From: DSOI01 sp041394885
GTDB taxonomy: Bacteria; Acidobacteriota; Terriglobia; Bryobacterales; Bryobacteraceae
DNA: 64,000 nucleotides
Direction of reading: 5' to 3'
NCBI GenBank assembly: GCA_041394885.1
Contig: JAWKHI010000016.1
Location: 1-64,000, forward strand
Below are positions 45,903 through 54,593 of this stretch, in pieces. Position numbers and translations under genes: made by a program. Every line of letters starts with the position of its first letter. The stretch's first letter is position 1. The notes beneath the pieces are model-generated. The model searched no databases, was not told the DNA's origin, and saw only the letters and a list, made by a program, of their open reading frames with translations.

Positions 45903-47797
45903 ACCGCGGGCGGCGCATCACGGTCCTGTTGTGGGTGGGTGCTGCCATGCTGAGCGGATTCGCACTGATTCCCGGCGGCGCTGAGATCGGACTGATGTAC
46001 CTCAAGGACGCCAACTACGAAGCCGCGCGGAAAACCTACGAGGAGCGGTTGGAGGCCGGCGAGAAGACCCCGCAGGTGATGGCGGCGCTCGAACGCATCT
46101 ATCTCGAGTACGGGGACATAGAGGGCGCGACGTCGGCGCTCGAGGAGTTCATCCGCTCCCACCCCGAATCCATTGAGGCCAGGCGGAAACTCGACGTCGT
46201 CTACAGGGAGACCCACGCAGTAGCGGGCCGGATCGCGAATGCCGAGGCCCTCGCCTCGCTCGATCCGCGGCAGGACGAAATCCGGGAATTGGCGCGGATC
46301 TATGACATGCTCGGCCGGCATGAGGACCGGATCCGCACCCTGGTTCGGATCGAGAAACAGGGATGGGCGGAGCCGGACGATTTCCTGTTGCTGAGCCAGT
46401 TGCAGGCGGCGCGGGGCAAGCTGGCCGAGTCGGCCGACACGTTGGCGCGATGGAGCGCCGCGCGCGGAGATTCATTCGGGCTTGGAGAGGCGGAATTGCT
46501 GGCGCGGCTGCGTCTGGAAACGGGACAAGGAGAGCGCGCCCAGGAAGAACTGGCTGTCTGGCTGAAAGCGAAGCCGGACCCATCGACGGCCGCTGCATTC
46601 GGAATGCTGTTGCTCGCCGCCGGACGTCCGGAACTGGCATGGAAGCTTCTCGAGCCTTACCAGGAGCGTAGCGGCGGCGATCCGGCGCTGCTCAGCGCGG
46701 TGGTTGCCGTCGAGCGGGCGCTCGGCCAGGATCAACGGGCGTTTGACCGGCTGGCGCGGCGCCGGGAGGATCTTCCTGAAGAGCTGTGGGTGCCTTACGC
46801 CGACCTGGCCCTGGCGCGCAAGGATCTGGAGGCCGCGGCGTGGATCCTCGCGCCAGAAAAGCTGGCCCGGATGCCGGGCTGGATCCTGGTCTCGTTCGCC
46901 GACGCCGCCTGGGGTGCTCAGCGCACCGATCTTCTGCAGCGTCTCACCGAGTTGCACAAAGACGCCAATTGGCTGGGCGCGCGGCCGCTGCTCGCGGTGG
47001 AAATGGCGCAATCGCAAGGGAATGTGGAACAGGCGAAGCGCTGGGCCGGGATCGCCGAATCTTCGCCTCTCGCCCCCCGGGAGCGCATCGCTTTAGCCGG
47101 GCAATGGGAGAGGCTCGGCGAGCCGGCGCGGGCGCTTGCGCAACTGGAAAAGGTGAGTCCGGAACTGCTCGACGCGGGCGGAAGGATGCAACTGGCGCGG
47201 CTGTTTCTGGCGGGCAAAAGGGCCTCGGAGGGCTTCGCGAAGCTGGGCGGGGAAGCCGGCGCCTCGAGTGGCGGTCCGGCTTGGGCGCTGCTGGCGATGG
47301 CGGACGGCAAGACCGGGCTGGCGCTGGGGTGGCTGCGGGCGCACAAGGCCGATGTCCCGCTGCTCGCGGAAATGTACTACTCGGTTTCCGGTCGGCGATG
47401 CCAAGGCGCAATGGGAAGTGGCCTCGATGATGAAGGCGCGGGCGGACCGGAAGGATGCGGCCGCGGAGGAGACGGCGCGGGTGGATTCGATCTACGGGCC
47501 GGCCCTGATCGCGGCCGCCCTGGCAAGGCTTCCTGTGGCGGAGGCGCTCGAATCCTATGCGAAATCGAGGCTCGGTTCACCGGCGCTGGCCGGTCCCGAT
47601 CGCGAGGCGCTGGTGCAGGCGCTGCTGGCCGCTCACGCCTGGAAGACGGCGTTGCCGGAGGCGGAAAAGCTCGCGCGTACGCAGGGAGGAAGTTGGGTTT
47701 TCGCGTTCGTGGAGGCGGCGCGCGAGGCCGGGGAGCGGGACCGGCTGGAACGGTTCCTCGAGGGCGAACTGGCGCGCGTGGATTTGAAGCAGGCTGA
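45899..47797 (+). CDS. pelB: PelB, N-terminal part (TPR) before a frameshift
   Basis: The start is TTG 45899, overlapping the PelA stop codon (TTGA), with GGAGG 5-6 bases upstream. A membrane helix (ITVLLWVGAAMLSGFALIPGG) is followed by tetratricopeptide repeats. The TPR reading ends near 47390: beyond MYYSVSG the frame becomes Gly/Arg-rich nonsense to a stop at 47797, while the correct continuation (VGDAKAQWEVASMM) is in the next frame. One extra base near 47385-47391 explains this. PelB's TPRs lie in the periplasm and recruit PelA. Confidence 0.82.
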   Translation: MNRGRRITVLLWVGAAMLSGFALIPGGAEIGLMYLKDANYEAARKTYEERLEAGEKTPQVMAALERIYLEYGDIEGATSALEEFIRSHPESIEARRKLDVVYRETHAVAGRIANAEALASLDPRQDEIRELARIYDMLGRHEDRIRTLVRIEKQGWAEPDDFLLLSQLQAARGKLAESADTLARWSAARGDSFGLGEAELLARLRLETGQGERAQEELAVWLKAKPDPSTAAAFGMLLLAAGRPELAWKLLEPYQERSGGDPALLSAVVAVERALGQDQRAFDRLARRREDLPEELWVPYADLALARKDLEAAAWILAPEKLARMPGWILVSFADAAWGAQRTDLLQRLTELHKDANWLGARPLLAVEMAQSQGNVEQAKRWAGIAESSPLAPRERIALAGQWERLGEPARALAQLEKVSPELLDAGGRMQLARLFLAGKRASEGFAKLGGEAGASSGGPAWALLAMADGKTGLALGWLRAHKADVPLLAEMYYSVSGRRCQGAMGSGLDDEGAGGPEGCGRGGDGAGGFDLRAGPDRGRPGKASCGGGARILCEIEARFTGAGRSRSRGAGAGAAGRSRLEDGVAGGGKARAYAGRKLGFRVRGGGARGRGAGPAGTVPRGRTGARGFEAG

Positions 47798-50450
47798 CCG
47801 TGAGCAGCGCATGTTCGTGTTGCTCGAAACGGCGCCGCTCGACCGGTCATTGCCATGGCTGCGCCGGATGGCCGAAGCCGAGCAAGGGGAGGCCGGTGAG
47901 TGGACCTCGGCTTACGAATCCGCGCTCGATGCCCTGGGTCACCGCGAACAGCTGCTGGCGTTGTGGAAACGGCGGGCGTCGGCGGAGAGGGCCGGAGAGG
48001 CCGGGCGCCGGTCCGCGATCTTCCGGCTGCTCGAGGCCGGCGATCGCGCCACGGCGGAGAAGGCGCTCCAGCAGCTCGCCGCGCACGCGCCGGCTTCGAG
48101 CCCCGACGTGCAGCAGTTATTGTTTTTGTGGGGCCCCCGGCCGCCGCAACCGGCGCTCGATTGGCTCGAGCGGCGGGCACGGGAGGCGTCGGCCGAGGCG
48201 GCGCGGGCTGGTTTGCCGGGGGACGACGCGGCGGCTTGGCTCCAGGCCCTCGTCTACACCGGGGCCGCCGATCGGGCGGTGCGGGCCGGCGCCGCGCTGC
48301 CGGTTCCCAAGCCCGAGATCTATTTGCGTGCGCTGCAATCGACGCGGGACTTGACAGCCTTGGCGGTGGCGCTGGACCGCGAGGTGGCGGCGCAATCGCC
48401 CCAGCCGGGGCGCCAGGACGAACCCGGCGGCGATCTGGCCCGGATCCGGCTCGCCGGGCGCATCGCGCTCGAGGAGTCCCTCTGGGACCCGGCCGAGCGC
48501 GCCTGGCAGCAGGTGGCGCGCCGCGCGCCGCAAGATCGCGAGGCGCTCGGATGGCTCGCGCGGATCACATATGCCGCCGGCCGGACGCAGCCGGCGCTCG
48601 ACTATTTCGCCCGTTGGCGCGGCGCCGGCGGTTCGGATCCGGAAATGCACCTGCTGTACGGCCAGCTATTGGAGCGCCGGGGAAACAAGGCGGAGGCGAA
48701 CGCCGAGTATGAGGCTGGCGCGGCGGCGGTGGCCGCCAAACCCGAACCGGGCCGCGCAACGCGGATCCTGGCGGCCCAGCTGCACCATCGCATGGGCGAT
48801 CCCGGAGCACGCGCCGAGTTCGAGCGGCTACTCGAGGCCGAACCGGGCGACGATGCGTTGCGGGCGGAGCTGGCCGCGCTGCTGATCGAACAAACCCGGT
48901 ATGACGACGCCAGGAAGGTGCTCGACGGCGCGCCGGCGAAGCCGGACGCGCGCGAGGCTCCCCTCGAGATCCTTGCCGACTGGGGCAAGCCGTTGCGTGT
49001 GAAAACGCAGGCTTCCGGGAGGGAGTTGGTGATCCGGTCCGCGGAGCCGCTGCCGCCGGAAGCGGGAAAGCAGTTCTCGAATTACCCCGCCGGATGGGTG
49101 GCCGGAGTCGCCGCCGGGTATGACACGATTTTGATCACCGCCGCTCGCGAGGTGGAGTGGAAGACGAAAACGGACGGGCAGCGCCTGCGGATCGAACTGC
49201 GGGCGGCCAAATCGTCCAGCGATACCTCGGCGGCGAGCAAGGTACGGGTCGAGGTGCTGCGGGCCCAGATCGATGTGGGCCGGGGACGTCTGGCGAGCGC
49301 GTCGAAACGATACGAGGCGCTGTCGGCAGCCTCGACGAGTCCCGCGGCCTCGGCTGGAAATGCAACGGTGGACCCCGCCGTGCTGCTTGGATTCGCGCAG
49401 GTGGAGCAGCAGATCGGCCGCTGGCGGCGCGCCGAGCGGCTGCTCACGCCGCTCGCATTCTCGGAAAAGCCCGGGAGCGAAGAGGCGCGTCGGCTGCGTG
49501 ACGCCGTATGGCGTGACCGGCGGGACCAGGTGCAGATCGATACCGAACGGCGGTCAACCGGCGGGTTATGGAGCCTGGACACCGCTCGGATCGCCGGCCA
49601 CGCGGTGTTGGCTCCTTCGCTTCGGATCGGCTACCGGCTGGAAGCCGGCCGGGCGCTGGTGAACGGTTATCGCGATCTCGACGGCGGCAACGGAGCCTTT
49701 TCCGGGGCTAGGCGGCGCGGCGAAATCTACTTGCAGGCCGACACGGCCGGCGGTTCCACGTGGCGGGCGTCGCTGCTCGGAAGCGAGCGTCAGGCGGGCG
49801 CTGGTTTGGCGTGGGAGCGGCACGACGCGTGGGGATCCACGCGGGCGTCCGCCGAGTATGGACGTCCGTTTTGGGAGTTCGCTGAGGGCCTGGCGCAGGG
49901 CGGAACGAGAGACCGGGTGGAGGTGATGCGCCGCCAGCGTATGGGCCGCGCCACGGCGTGGGTGGCGGCAGCAGCCAGCCGGTACGGGCTCCGCGATCTC
50001 CCGGCGGCGGTCGGCGCGCGCGGGGTGTCGGGCGGATTCTCGTACGCGCTCGGTTCGCTTCGCGGCGCCCATGGCCAGGGGCGTGACCAGTGGGTGGCCG
50101 AATACGGCTTCGACGCTGAGCACCGGACTAGCGTCGCCCGGCGTCCGGCCCCCAGCGGCCGGCTGTTTGCGCCGCTGCCGTTCGTCAGCCGGGAAATTCA
50201 TACGGTGGGCGCGGCCACGGTCCAGCCGCTGTCGGGCAACTGGCGCGTGGAGGCCGGCGCGGGCATGATGGTGGACCGGCTGGGCGGCCGCGGGCCGTAC
50301 ATGTCGGGCCGGGCGGTCTATGACGCGCCGGGAGGGTTGTCGTTCCAGATGTTCTTTGACCGCCGCATCAACAATCTCTATAGCGCCGCGGGCGCGGCCA
50401 ACCAGGCCGGCGTGTCGGTGACCTATCGTTTCGGAGCACAAGGCAGATGA
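47391..50450 (+). CDS. pelB: PelB, C-terminal part (TPR and outer-membrane barrel) after a frameshift
   Basis: The frame is open from 47268, but only from about 47391 does it read as PelB. The first 700 residues continue the TPR array (for example HAWKTALPEAEKLARTQGGS and AEANAEYEAGAAAV). From about residue 750 the sequence becomes beta-barrel-like, with alternating aromatic strands and a TYRFG end typical of outer-membrane proteins. Joined to the 45899 part it would give about 1516 residues, larger than Pseudomonas PelB (about 1190). The stop overlaps the PelD start (ATGA). Confidence 0.82.
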   Translation, partial: VGDAKAQWEVASMMKARADRKDAAAEETARVDSIYGPALIAAALARLPVAEALESYAKSRLGSPALAGPDREALVQALLAAHAWKTALPEAEKLARTQGGSWVFAFVEAAREAGERDRLERFLEGELARVDLKQADREQRMFVLLETAPLDRSLPWLRRMAEAEQGEAGEWTSAYESALDALGHREQLLALWKRRASAERAGEAGRRSAIFRLLEAGDRATAEKALQQLAAHAPASSPDVQQLLFLWGPRPPQPALDWLERRAREASAEAARAGLPGDDAAAWLQALVYTGAADRAVRAGAALPVPKPEIYLRALQSTRDLTALAVALDREVAAQSPQPGRQDEPGGDLARIRLAGRIALEESLWDPAERAWQQVARRAPQDREALGWLARITYAAGRTQPALDYFARWRGAGGSDPEMHLLYGQLLERRGNKAEANAEYEAGAAAVAAKPEPGRATRILAAQLHHRMGDPGARAEFERLLEAEPGDDALRAELAALLIEQTRYDDARKVLDGAPAKPDAREAPLEILADWGKPLRVKTQASGRELVIRSAEPLPPEAGKQFSNYPAGWVAGVAAGYDTILITAAREVEWKTKTDGQRLRIELRAAKSSSDTSAASKVRVEVLRAQIDVGRGRLASASKRYEALSAASTSPAASAGNATVDPAVLLGFAQVEQQIGRWRRAERLLTPLAFSEKPGSEEARRLRDAVWRDRRDQVQIDTERRSTGGLWSLDTARIAGHAVLAPSLRIGYRLEAGRALVNGYRDLDGGNGAFSGARRRGEIYLQADTAGGSTWRASLLGSERQAGAGLAWERHDAWGSTRASAEYGRPFWEFAEGLAQGGTRDRVEVMRRQRMGRATAWVAAAASRYGLRDLPAAVGARGVSGGFSYALGSLRGAHGQGRDQWVAEYGFDAEHRTSVARRPAPSGRLFAPLPFVSREIHTVGAATVQPLSGNWRVEAGAGMMVDRLGGRGPYMSGRAVYDAPGGLSFQMFFDRRINNLYSAAGAANQAGVSVTYRFGAQGR

Positions 50451-51928
50451 ACTTCCGTGTCAACTGGAAGCAGTTGAGCGCCGGCGCCGGTCCGGTGCGA
50501 TCGTCGATGGTGGAGACGGTGGCCTTGCTGGCGGCCGCGCTCGTGGTGGACGCGAGCCTGCTCGCGGGAGACCGGATGGAGTCCATCCAGCCGCACCCGT
50601 TCTGGATTGTCGTGCTTCTGGCGGCGAGCCAGTATGGGACCAAGGCAGGTTTGGCGGCGGCGGCTCTGGCGACCCTGGCTCTCCGGCTATTTCACCTGCC
50701 ACCGCTCGGTTTCGAGTACGACCTCTATTCGTGGCTTTGGAAAGCCGTCTGGCAGCCGGTGGCGTGGATGCTCGCGGCGGGTGGATTCGGCGCATTGCGG
50801 TCGCGTCATCGCAATCGGGAACGAACGGTGGAAGAGCGCCTGCAATCCACGGTGCGGAGCGAACGGGAGTACGCCGCGGCCTGGGAGCGCGGCGAGTCGG
50901 TGAGAAAGAAGCTGGAGGAGACCGTCGCCGCCAACCTCCGCTCGGCGGTCACGCTCTATCTGGCCGCGCAGGAGGTAGAGAAGCTCGAGCCGCTCGACGT
51001 ACTGCATGGCGCGCAGTCGATGGTTGCCGCCGGCCTGTCGCCGGACCGGTTCTCCCTGTATCTGCTCGACGGACGGCGGCTGATCGGTGCGCTACGCCAC
51101 GGCTGGCCCGAAGGACAGGCGTTTCCGTGGACCTACACCGCCGGATCTCCGCTGTTCCAGGAAGTGATCGCGAACCGCAAGACGCTGTGCGCGGCCAGGG
51201 CCGGGGATCGCGAGGCGCTGGGAGGGGAGGGCGTGCTCGCCGGACCGCTGGTGGTGGAGGAGACCGGCGAAGTGATCGGCATGCTCAAGATCGAAGAAAC
51301 CGGGTTTCCCGCGTTGAACCTCTCCGCGCTCCAGAATTTCGATGTCATCTGCCGCTGGATCGCAGCCGCCTACTGGAAGGCGCTCAAATATCAGGACAGC
51401 CACTTGAGTCAGGCGTTCAATACCCGCACAGGCATCTTGTCGCACGCCTTCTACGAGCAGCAATCGCTGTTCCTGACGCGCGTGGCGCGGCGGCTGGACT
51501 TCCCACTGATGACGCTTTCGGTCCGGTTGTCGAACGCCGGCGATCTCCATGAAACCGAGCGTGCGGCGGTAGCCGGGGTGCTCGGCGCGTCGGTGCAGTC
51601 GGTGTTGCGCGGGATCGATCTGGCTTTCGAGGGTGACCGCCCGGGCGCATCCTACACCATCGTGCTGGTGAACACCGGCAGCGCGGGGGCTCGCGTGGTG
51701 GGACGCAAGCTCGAGGGCGAGCTGCGGCGCAGACTTTCGACCACCGCCATCCGAGCCCGGTTCTCGCTTCGCCTTCAGCCTCTGCACGAGTCGGTCCGGC
51801 AGGTGGACGCCGCGCGCGAGACAGCGTCGTTGCGGGCGATGAAGCAGGCGTTGGCGGGCGCCACTGCCACCAAGGCGGCGCCCGATCAGGGTACGGTGGC
51901 CCAGATCCGGGAGTTCTGGCGTGGATAA
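50447..51928 (+). CDS. pelD: PelD, c-di-GMP receptor of the Pel synthase complex
   Basis: The 493-residue protein has three or four membrane helices in residues 20-115, a coiled segment (RTVEERLQSTVRSEREYAAAW), a GAF domain (about 165-310) with LLDGRRLIGALRHGW and GEVIGMLKIEETG, and a C-terminal GGDEF-like domain. The GGDEF site itself is degenerate (EGDRP), but the c-di-GMP inhibitory-site motif RxxD is intact as RGID (Arg388, Asp391) at the canonical distance before it. This is the design of PelD in Pseudomonas, where c-di-GMP binding activates polymer synthesis. Gene order (after pelB, before pelE) agrees. Confidence 0.88.
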   Translation: MNFRVNWKQLSAGAGPVRSSMVETVALLAAALVVDASLLAGDRMESIQPHPFWIVVLLAASQYGTKAGLAAAALATLALRLFHLPPLGFEYDLYSWLWKAVWQPVAWMLAAGGFGALRSRHRNRERTVEERLQSTVRSEREYAAAWERGESVRKKLEETVAANLRSAVTLYLAAQEVEKLEPLDVLHGAQSMVAAGLSPDRFSLYLLDGRRLIGALRHGWPEGQAFPWTYTAGSPLFQEVIANRKTLCAARAGDREALGGEGVLAGPLVVEETGEVIGMLKIEETGFPALNLSALQNFDVICRWIAAAYWKALKYQDSHLSQAFNTRTGILSHAFYEQQSLFLTRVARRLDFPLMTLSVRLSNAGDLHETERAAVAGVLGASVQSVLRGIDLAFEGDRPGASYTIVLVNTGSAGARVVGRKLEGELRRRLSTTAIRARFSLRLQPLHESVRQVDAARETASLRAMKQALAGATATKAAPDQGTVAQIREFWRG

Positions 51929-53045
51929 CCCGCATCCCATGTCCGGTTTCGCCCCGGAAATCCGGGATGGCGCGCCTCCATCGGGGCTCACCCCGAAACC
52001 AGCGCCGGCGGCCGATGGTATGCCTGCGCCCAGGGTGGCGGCGGCCGGCTTCCCGGTCCGCGAAGCCCTGTTCGCCGCCGGGGCGCTTGCCGCCGAAATC
52101 TCGTTGTGGACTCTGCTCGGGCCCGCCGCCGCTTTGGCCGGGCACGCCGGAGCGAGCGCGGCTCTGGCCTTCCGCGTGTACCGCGTCTCGAACGCCGGAG
52201 GCGACTTCACCTTTCCGGCGCTGCTCGCCCTCACCGTCGCGGTGTCGGGGCCGTTCGGGGCCGGAGGAACGCTGCTGTGCCTTGCGTTGCGGGCCTACTA
52301 CGCCCGCCGGGCGCAGCCGGTGGAACAATGGCTCGACGAGCTGCTGGTGGCGGCCGATCCGGCGGTCCCCGAGCCCGCGCGGCCCGAGGAAATCCAGGAA
52401 TCGCAGTTGGACGGCGGGGCTGAAATCACCGCTCTCATCGACGTGATCGAGGTGGGCGACGAACTGCAGAAGCAGGCCGTGGTTTCCCTGGTGACGCGGT
52501 CGTTCCGCCCCTCGCTCGCCCCGGTGTTGCGGCGCGCCCTGTCGGACCCCTCCAATGCCATCCGCGTGCAGGCGGCGACCGCAATGGCGCGCATCGAAGG
52601 CGGCTTCCTCGACCGCGCGATGGATCTGGACCGGCGGCTGGCGGCGAAGCCGAACGATCTGGCGACGCTCGAGGCCCTGGCGCGCCTCTACGATGACTAT
52701 GCCTTCACCGGGATTCTGGATCCGGTCCGCGAGCAGGAAAACCAGCGCCTGGCGATTCAGTACTACCGGCGTTGCCTCGAAATCGATCCGAATGCGGATC
52801 GTTCTCTGCTCGCCTTGGGCCGGCTGCTCGTGCGGGCTCGCGATTGGGAGGAAGCGGACCGGTGCCTGGCCGGAGCGGGTCCGGCGGGCGCTCTGTGGCG
52901 GCTGGAAACCTTGAGCCGTCTCGGGCGCTTTCAGGAGCTCGAGCAAGTAGCGGCTTCGCTGCGGGACCACACCCGCGCCGACGATATGTTGCCGCTGCCG
53001 CTGCGGGAAGCCGTGGCGCTTTGGGCGGGAGAAACCGCGGCATGA
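51921..53045 (+). CDS. pelE: PelE-like membrane/TPR protein
   Basis: GTG 51921 overlaps the pelD stop by 8 bases; ATG 51939 is an alternative start. The 374-residue protein has two hydrophobic helices (EALFAAGALAAEISLWTLLG and FPALLALTVAVSGPFGAGG), then a HEAT/TPR-type helical region (VTRSFRPSLAPVLRRALSD, then LARLYDDYAFTGI). Length, topology and position between pelD and pelF match PelE, whose TPR contacts PelF or PelD in the inner-membrane complex. Primary-sequence similarity in this family is low, so the name rests on architecture and context. Confidence 0.8.
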   Translation: MDNPHPMSGFAPEIRDGAPPSGLTPKPAPAADGMPAPRVAAAGFPVREALFAAGALAAEISLWTLLGPAAALAGHAGASAALAFRVYRVSNAGGDFTFPALLALTVAVSGPFGAGGTLLCLALRAYYARRAQPVEQWLDELLVAADPAVPEPARPEEIQESQLDGGAEITALIDVIEVGDELQKQAVVSLVTRSFRPSLAPVLRRALSDPSNAIRVQAATAMARIEGGFLDRAMDLDRRLAAKPNDLATLEALARLYDDYAFTGILDPVREQENQRLAIQYYRRCLEIDPNADRSLLALGRLLVRARDWEEADRCLAGAGPAGALWRLETLSRLGRFQELEQVAASLRDHTRADDMLPLPLREAVALWAGETAA

Positions 53046-54589
53046 GCCGGAAAGACTCCGTCGCCGACGTGTGCCTCATCCTCGAGGGAACCTATCCCTA
53101 CGTTACCGGCGGAGTGTCGAGCTGGGTGCACGATCTCATACGGTCCCAGCGCGGCCTCACCTTCCACCTGGTGACCATTGTTCCGCGGGGCGCCGCCACC
53201 GAGCCCCGCTACACGATCCCCGACAACGTCGCGGGAGTGACCAACGTCGTGCTGCAGCAGTTGCCGCGTGGCGAATCACCCGGGCGATGGATGCCAGGAT
53301 GGGGACGCCGCCGGTTTGCCTCCGAGCTCGATCGGCTACTGCGCACGATCGAAGCCCCGCTCGAGAGGCTCCAACACGGAGGAGGACTGGCGGAACTCGA
53401 AGAGATTCTCGGTGCGATCGCGCCCCTGCGTTCCAGGCTCGGCTCGGCGGCTCTGCTCGATTCCGAGCAGGCGCTCGCCATGGAGGCCCGCCTGTATCAG
53501 CGCACGATGCCACAAGCCTCGTTCCTCCAGCACTTCTGGGGGTGGCGGTCCCTGCTCGGCGGATTGTACTCGATGCTGCTGCCGCCGATTCCGCGAGCCC
53601 GCGTTTACCACACCATTTGCACCGGCTATGCGGGCGTGCTGGCGGCGCGCGCGCATCTGGAAACCGGCCGCCCTTCGCTGCTCACCGAGCACGGCATTTA
53701 CATGAACGAACGCCGCGTCGAGATCGCCATGGCCGACTGGCTCCACGACGCCGGCGCCGGACGCCTGTCGCTCGAAAACGCCATCGGCAATGTGCGGGAT
53801 CTCTGGATCGGGATGTTCGCCGGCTACGCGCGTGCCTGCTATCAGTCGAGTTCGCGCATCATCACCCTGTACGAGGGCAATCAGCCGCTCCAGAAAGCCG
53901 ATGGCGCGGACCCATCGCGGCTGCTGGTGATTCCCAACGGGATTGAAATGCCCCAGACGCCGCCGGCGCGCGTTCCGCGGACCGGGCGTCCACCGACGGT
54001 GGCTCTGATAGGCCGCGTCGTGCCCATCAAGGACATCAAGACCTTCGTCCGCGCCTGCGCCCAACTGCGGCGCGCGGTGCCCGATCTCCGGGCGTGGATC
54101 ATGGGCCCCACCGACGAGGATCCCGAGTATGACCGGCAATGCCGCCAGATGGTGGATTACCTCGGACTGGCCGATACGGTGATCTTCACCGGCCGCGTGA
54201 AACTGGACGACTATCTTCCCCAAATCGACGCGCTCGTGCTCACCTCGATCAGCGAGGCGCAGCCGCTGGTGATTCTCGAGGCAGGCGTGTATGGAATTCC
54301 GACTGTCGCCACCAACGTCGGCTCCTGCGCGGAGATGATTCTAGGCGGCGCCCGTGAAAAGCCCGCGCTCGGGGAAGGAGGCGCCATCACGCCGCTCGCC
54401 GACCCCGGCGCCACGGCTTTGGCCCTGGAGCGCCTGCTCACCGACGCTGATTTTCACGCCCGCTGCGGGCGGGTGATCCGCGAACGGCTCCGCCGCTACT
54501 ACAACAAGACCGACCTCGACGCCTCCTACGCGAGGCTCTACCGGGAAAGCTGCGCGATGCCGGAGGCGCGGTTGGGGAAAGCGAGCTAG
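53042..54589 (+). CDS. pelF: PelF glycosyltransferase (GT4)
   Basis: The 515-residue cytoplasmic enzyme begins DVCLILEGTYPYVTGGVSSW, the PelF hallmark. The GT4 C-terminal domain contains VALIGRVVPIKDIKTFVRAC and the donor-binding EAQPLVILEAGVYGIPTVAT. PelF is thought to polymerise UDP-sugars (GalNAc/GalN) into Pel at the inner membrane with PelD, PelE and PelG. Start and stop overlap or abut neighbours (4-base ATGA overlap with pelE; 4 bases to pelG). Confidence 0.93.
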   Translation: MSRKDSVADVCLILEGTYPYVTGGVSSWVHDLIRSQRGLTFHLVTIVPRGAATEPRYTIPDNVAGVTNVVLQQLPRGESPGRWMPGWGRRRFASELDRLLRTIEAPLERLQHGGGLAELEEILGAIAPLRSRLGSAALLDSEQALAMEARLYQRTMPQASFLQHFWGWRSLLGGLYSMLLPPIPRARVYHTICTGYAGVLAARAHLETGRPSLLTEHGIYMNERRVEIAMADWLHDAGAGRLSLENAIGNVRDLWIGMFAGYARACYQSSSRIITLYEGNQPLQKADGADPSRLLVIPNGIEMPQTPPARVPRTGRPPTVALIGRVVPIKDIKTFVRACAQLRRAVPDLRAWIMGPTDEDPEYDRQCRQMVDYLGLADTVIFTGRVKLDDYLPQIDALVLTSISEAQPLVILEAGVYGIPTVATNVGSCAEMILGGAREKPALGEGGAITPLADPGATALALERLLTDADFHARCGRVIRERLRRYYNKTDLDASYARLYRESCAMPEARLGKAS

Positions 54590-54593
54590 TCGA

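Noticed and set aside
47372..47400. Programmed ribosomal frameshift in pelB
   Set aside because: No slippery sequence or downstream pseudoknot is evident, and PelB in other bacteria does not use one; an extra base is the simpler reading.
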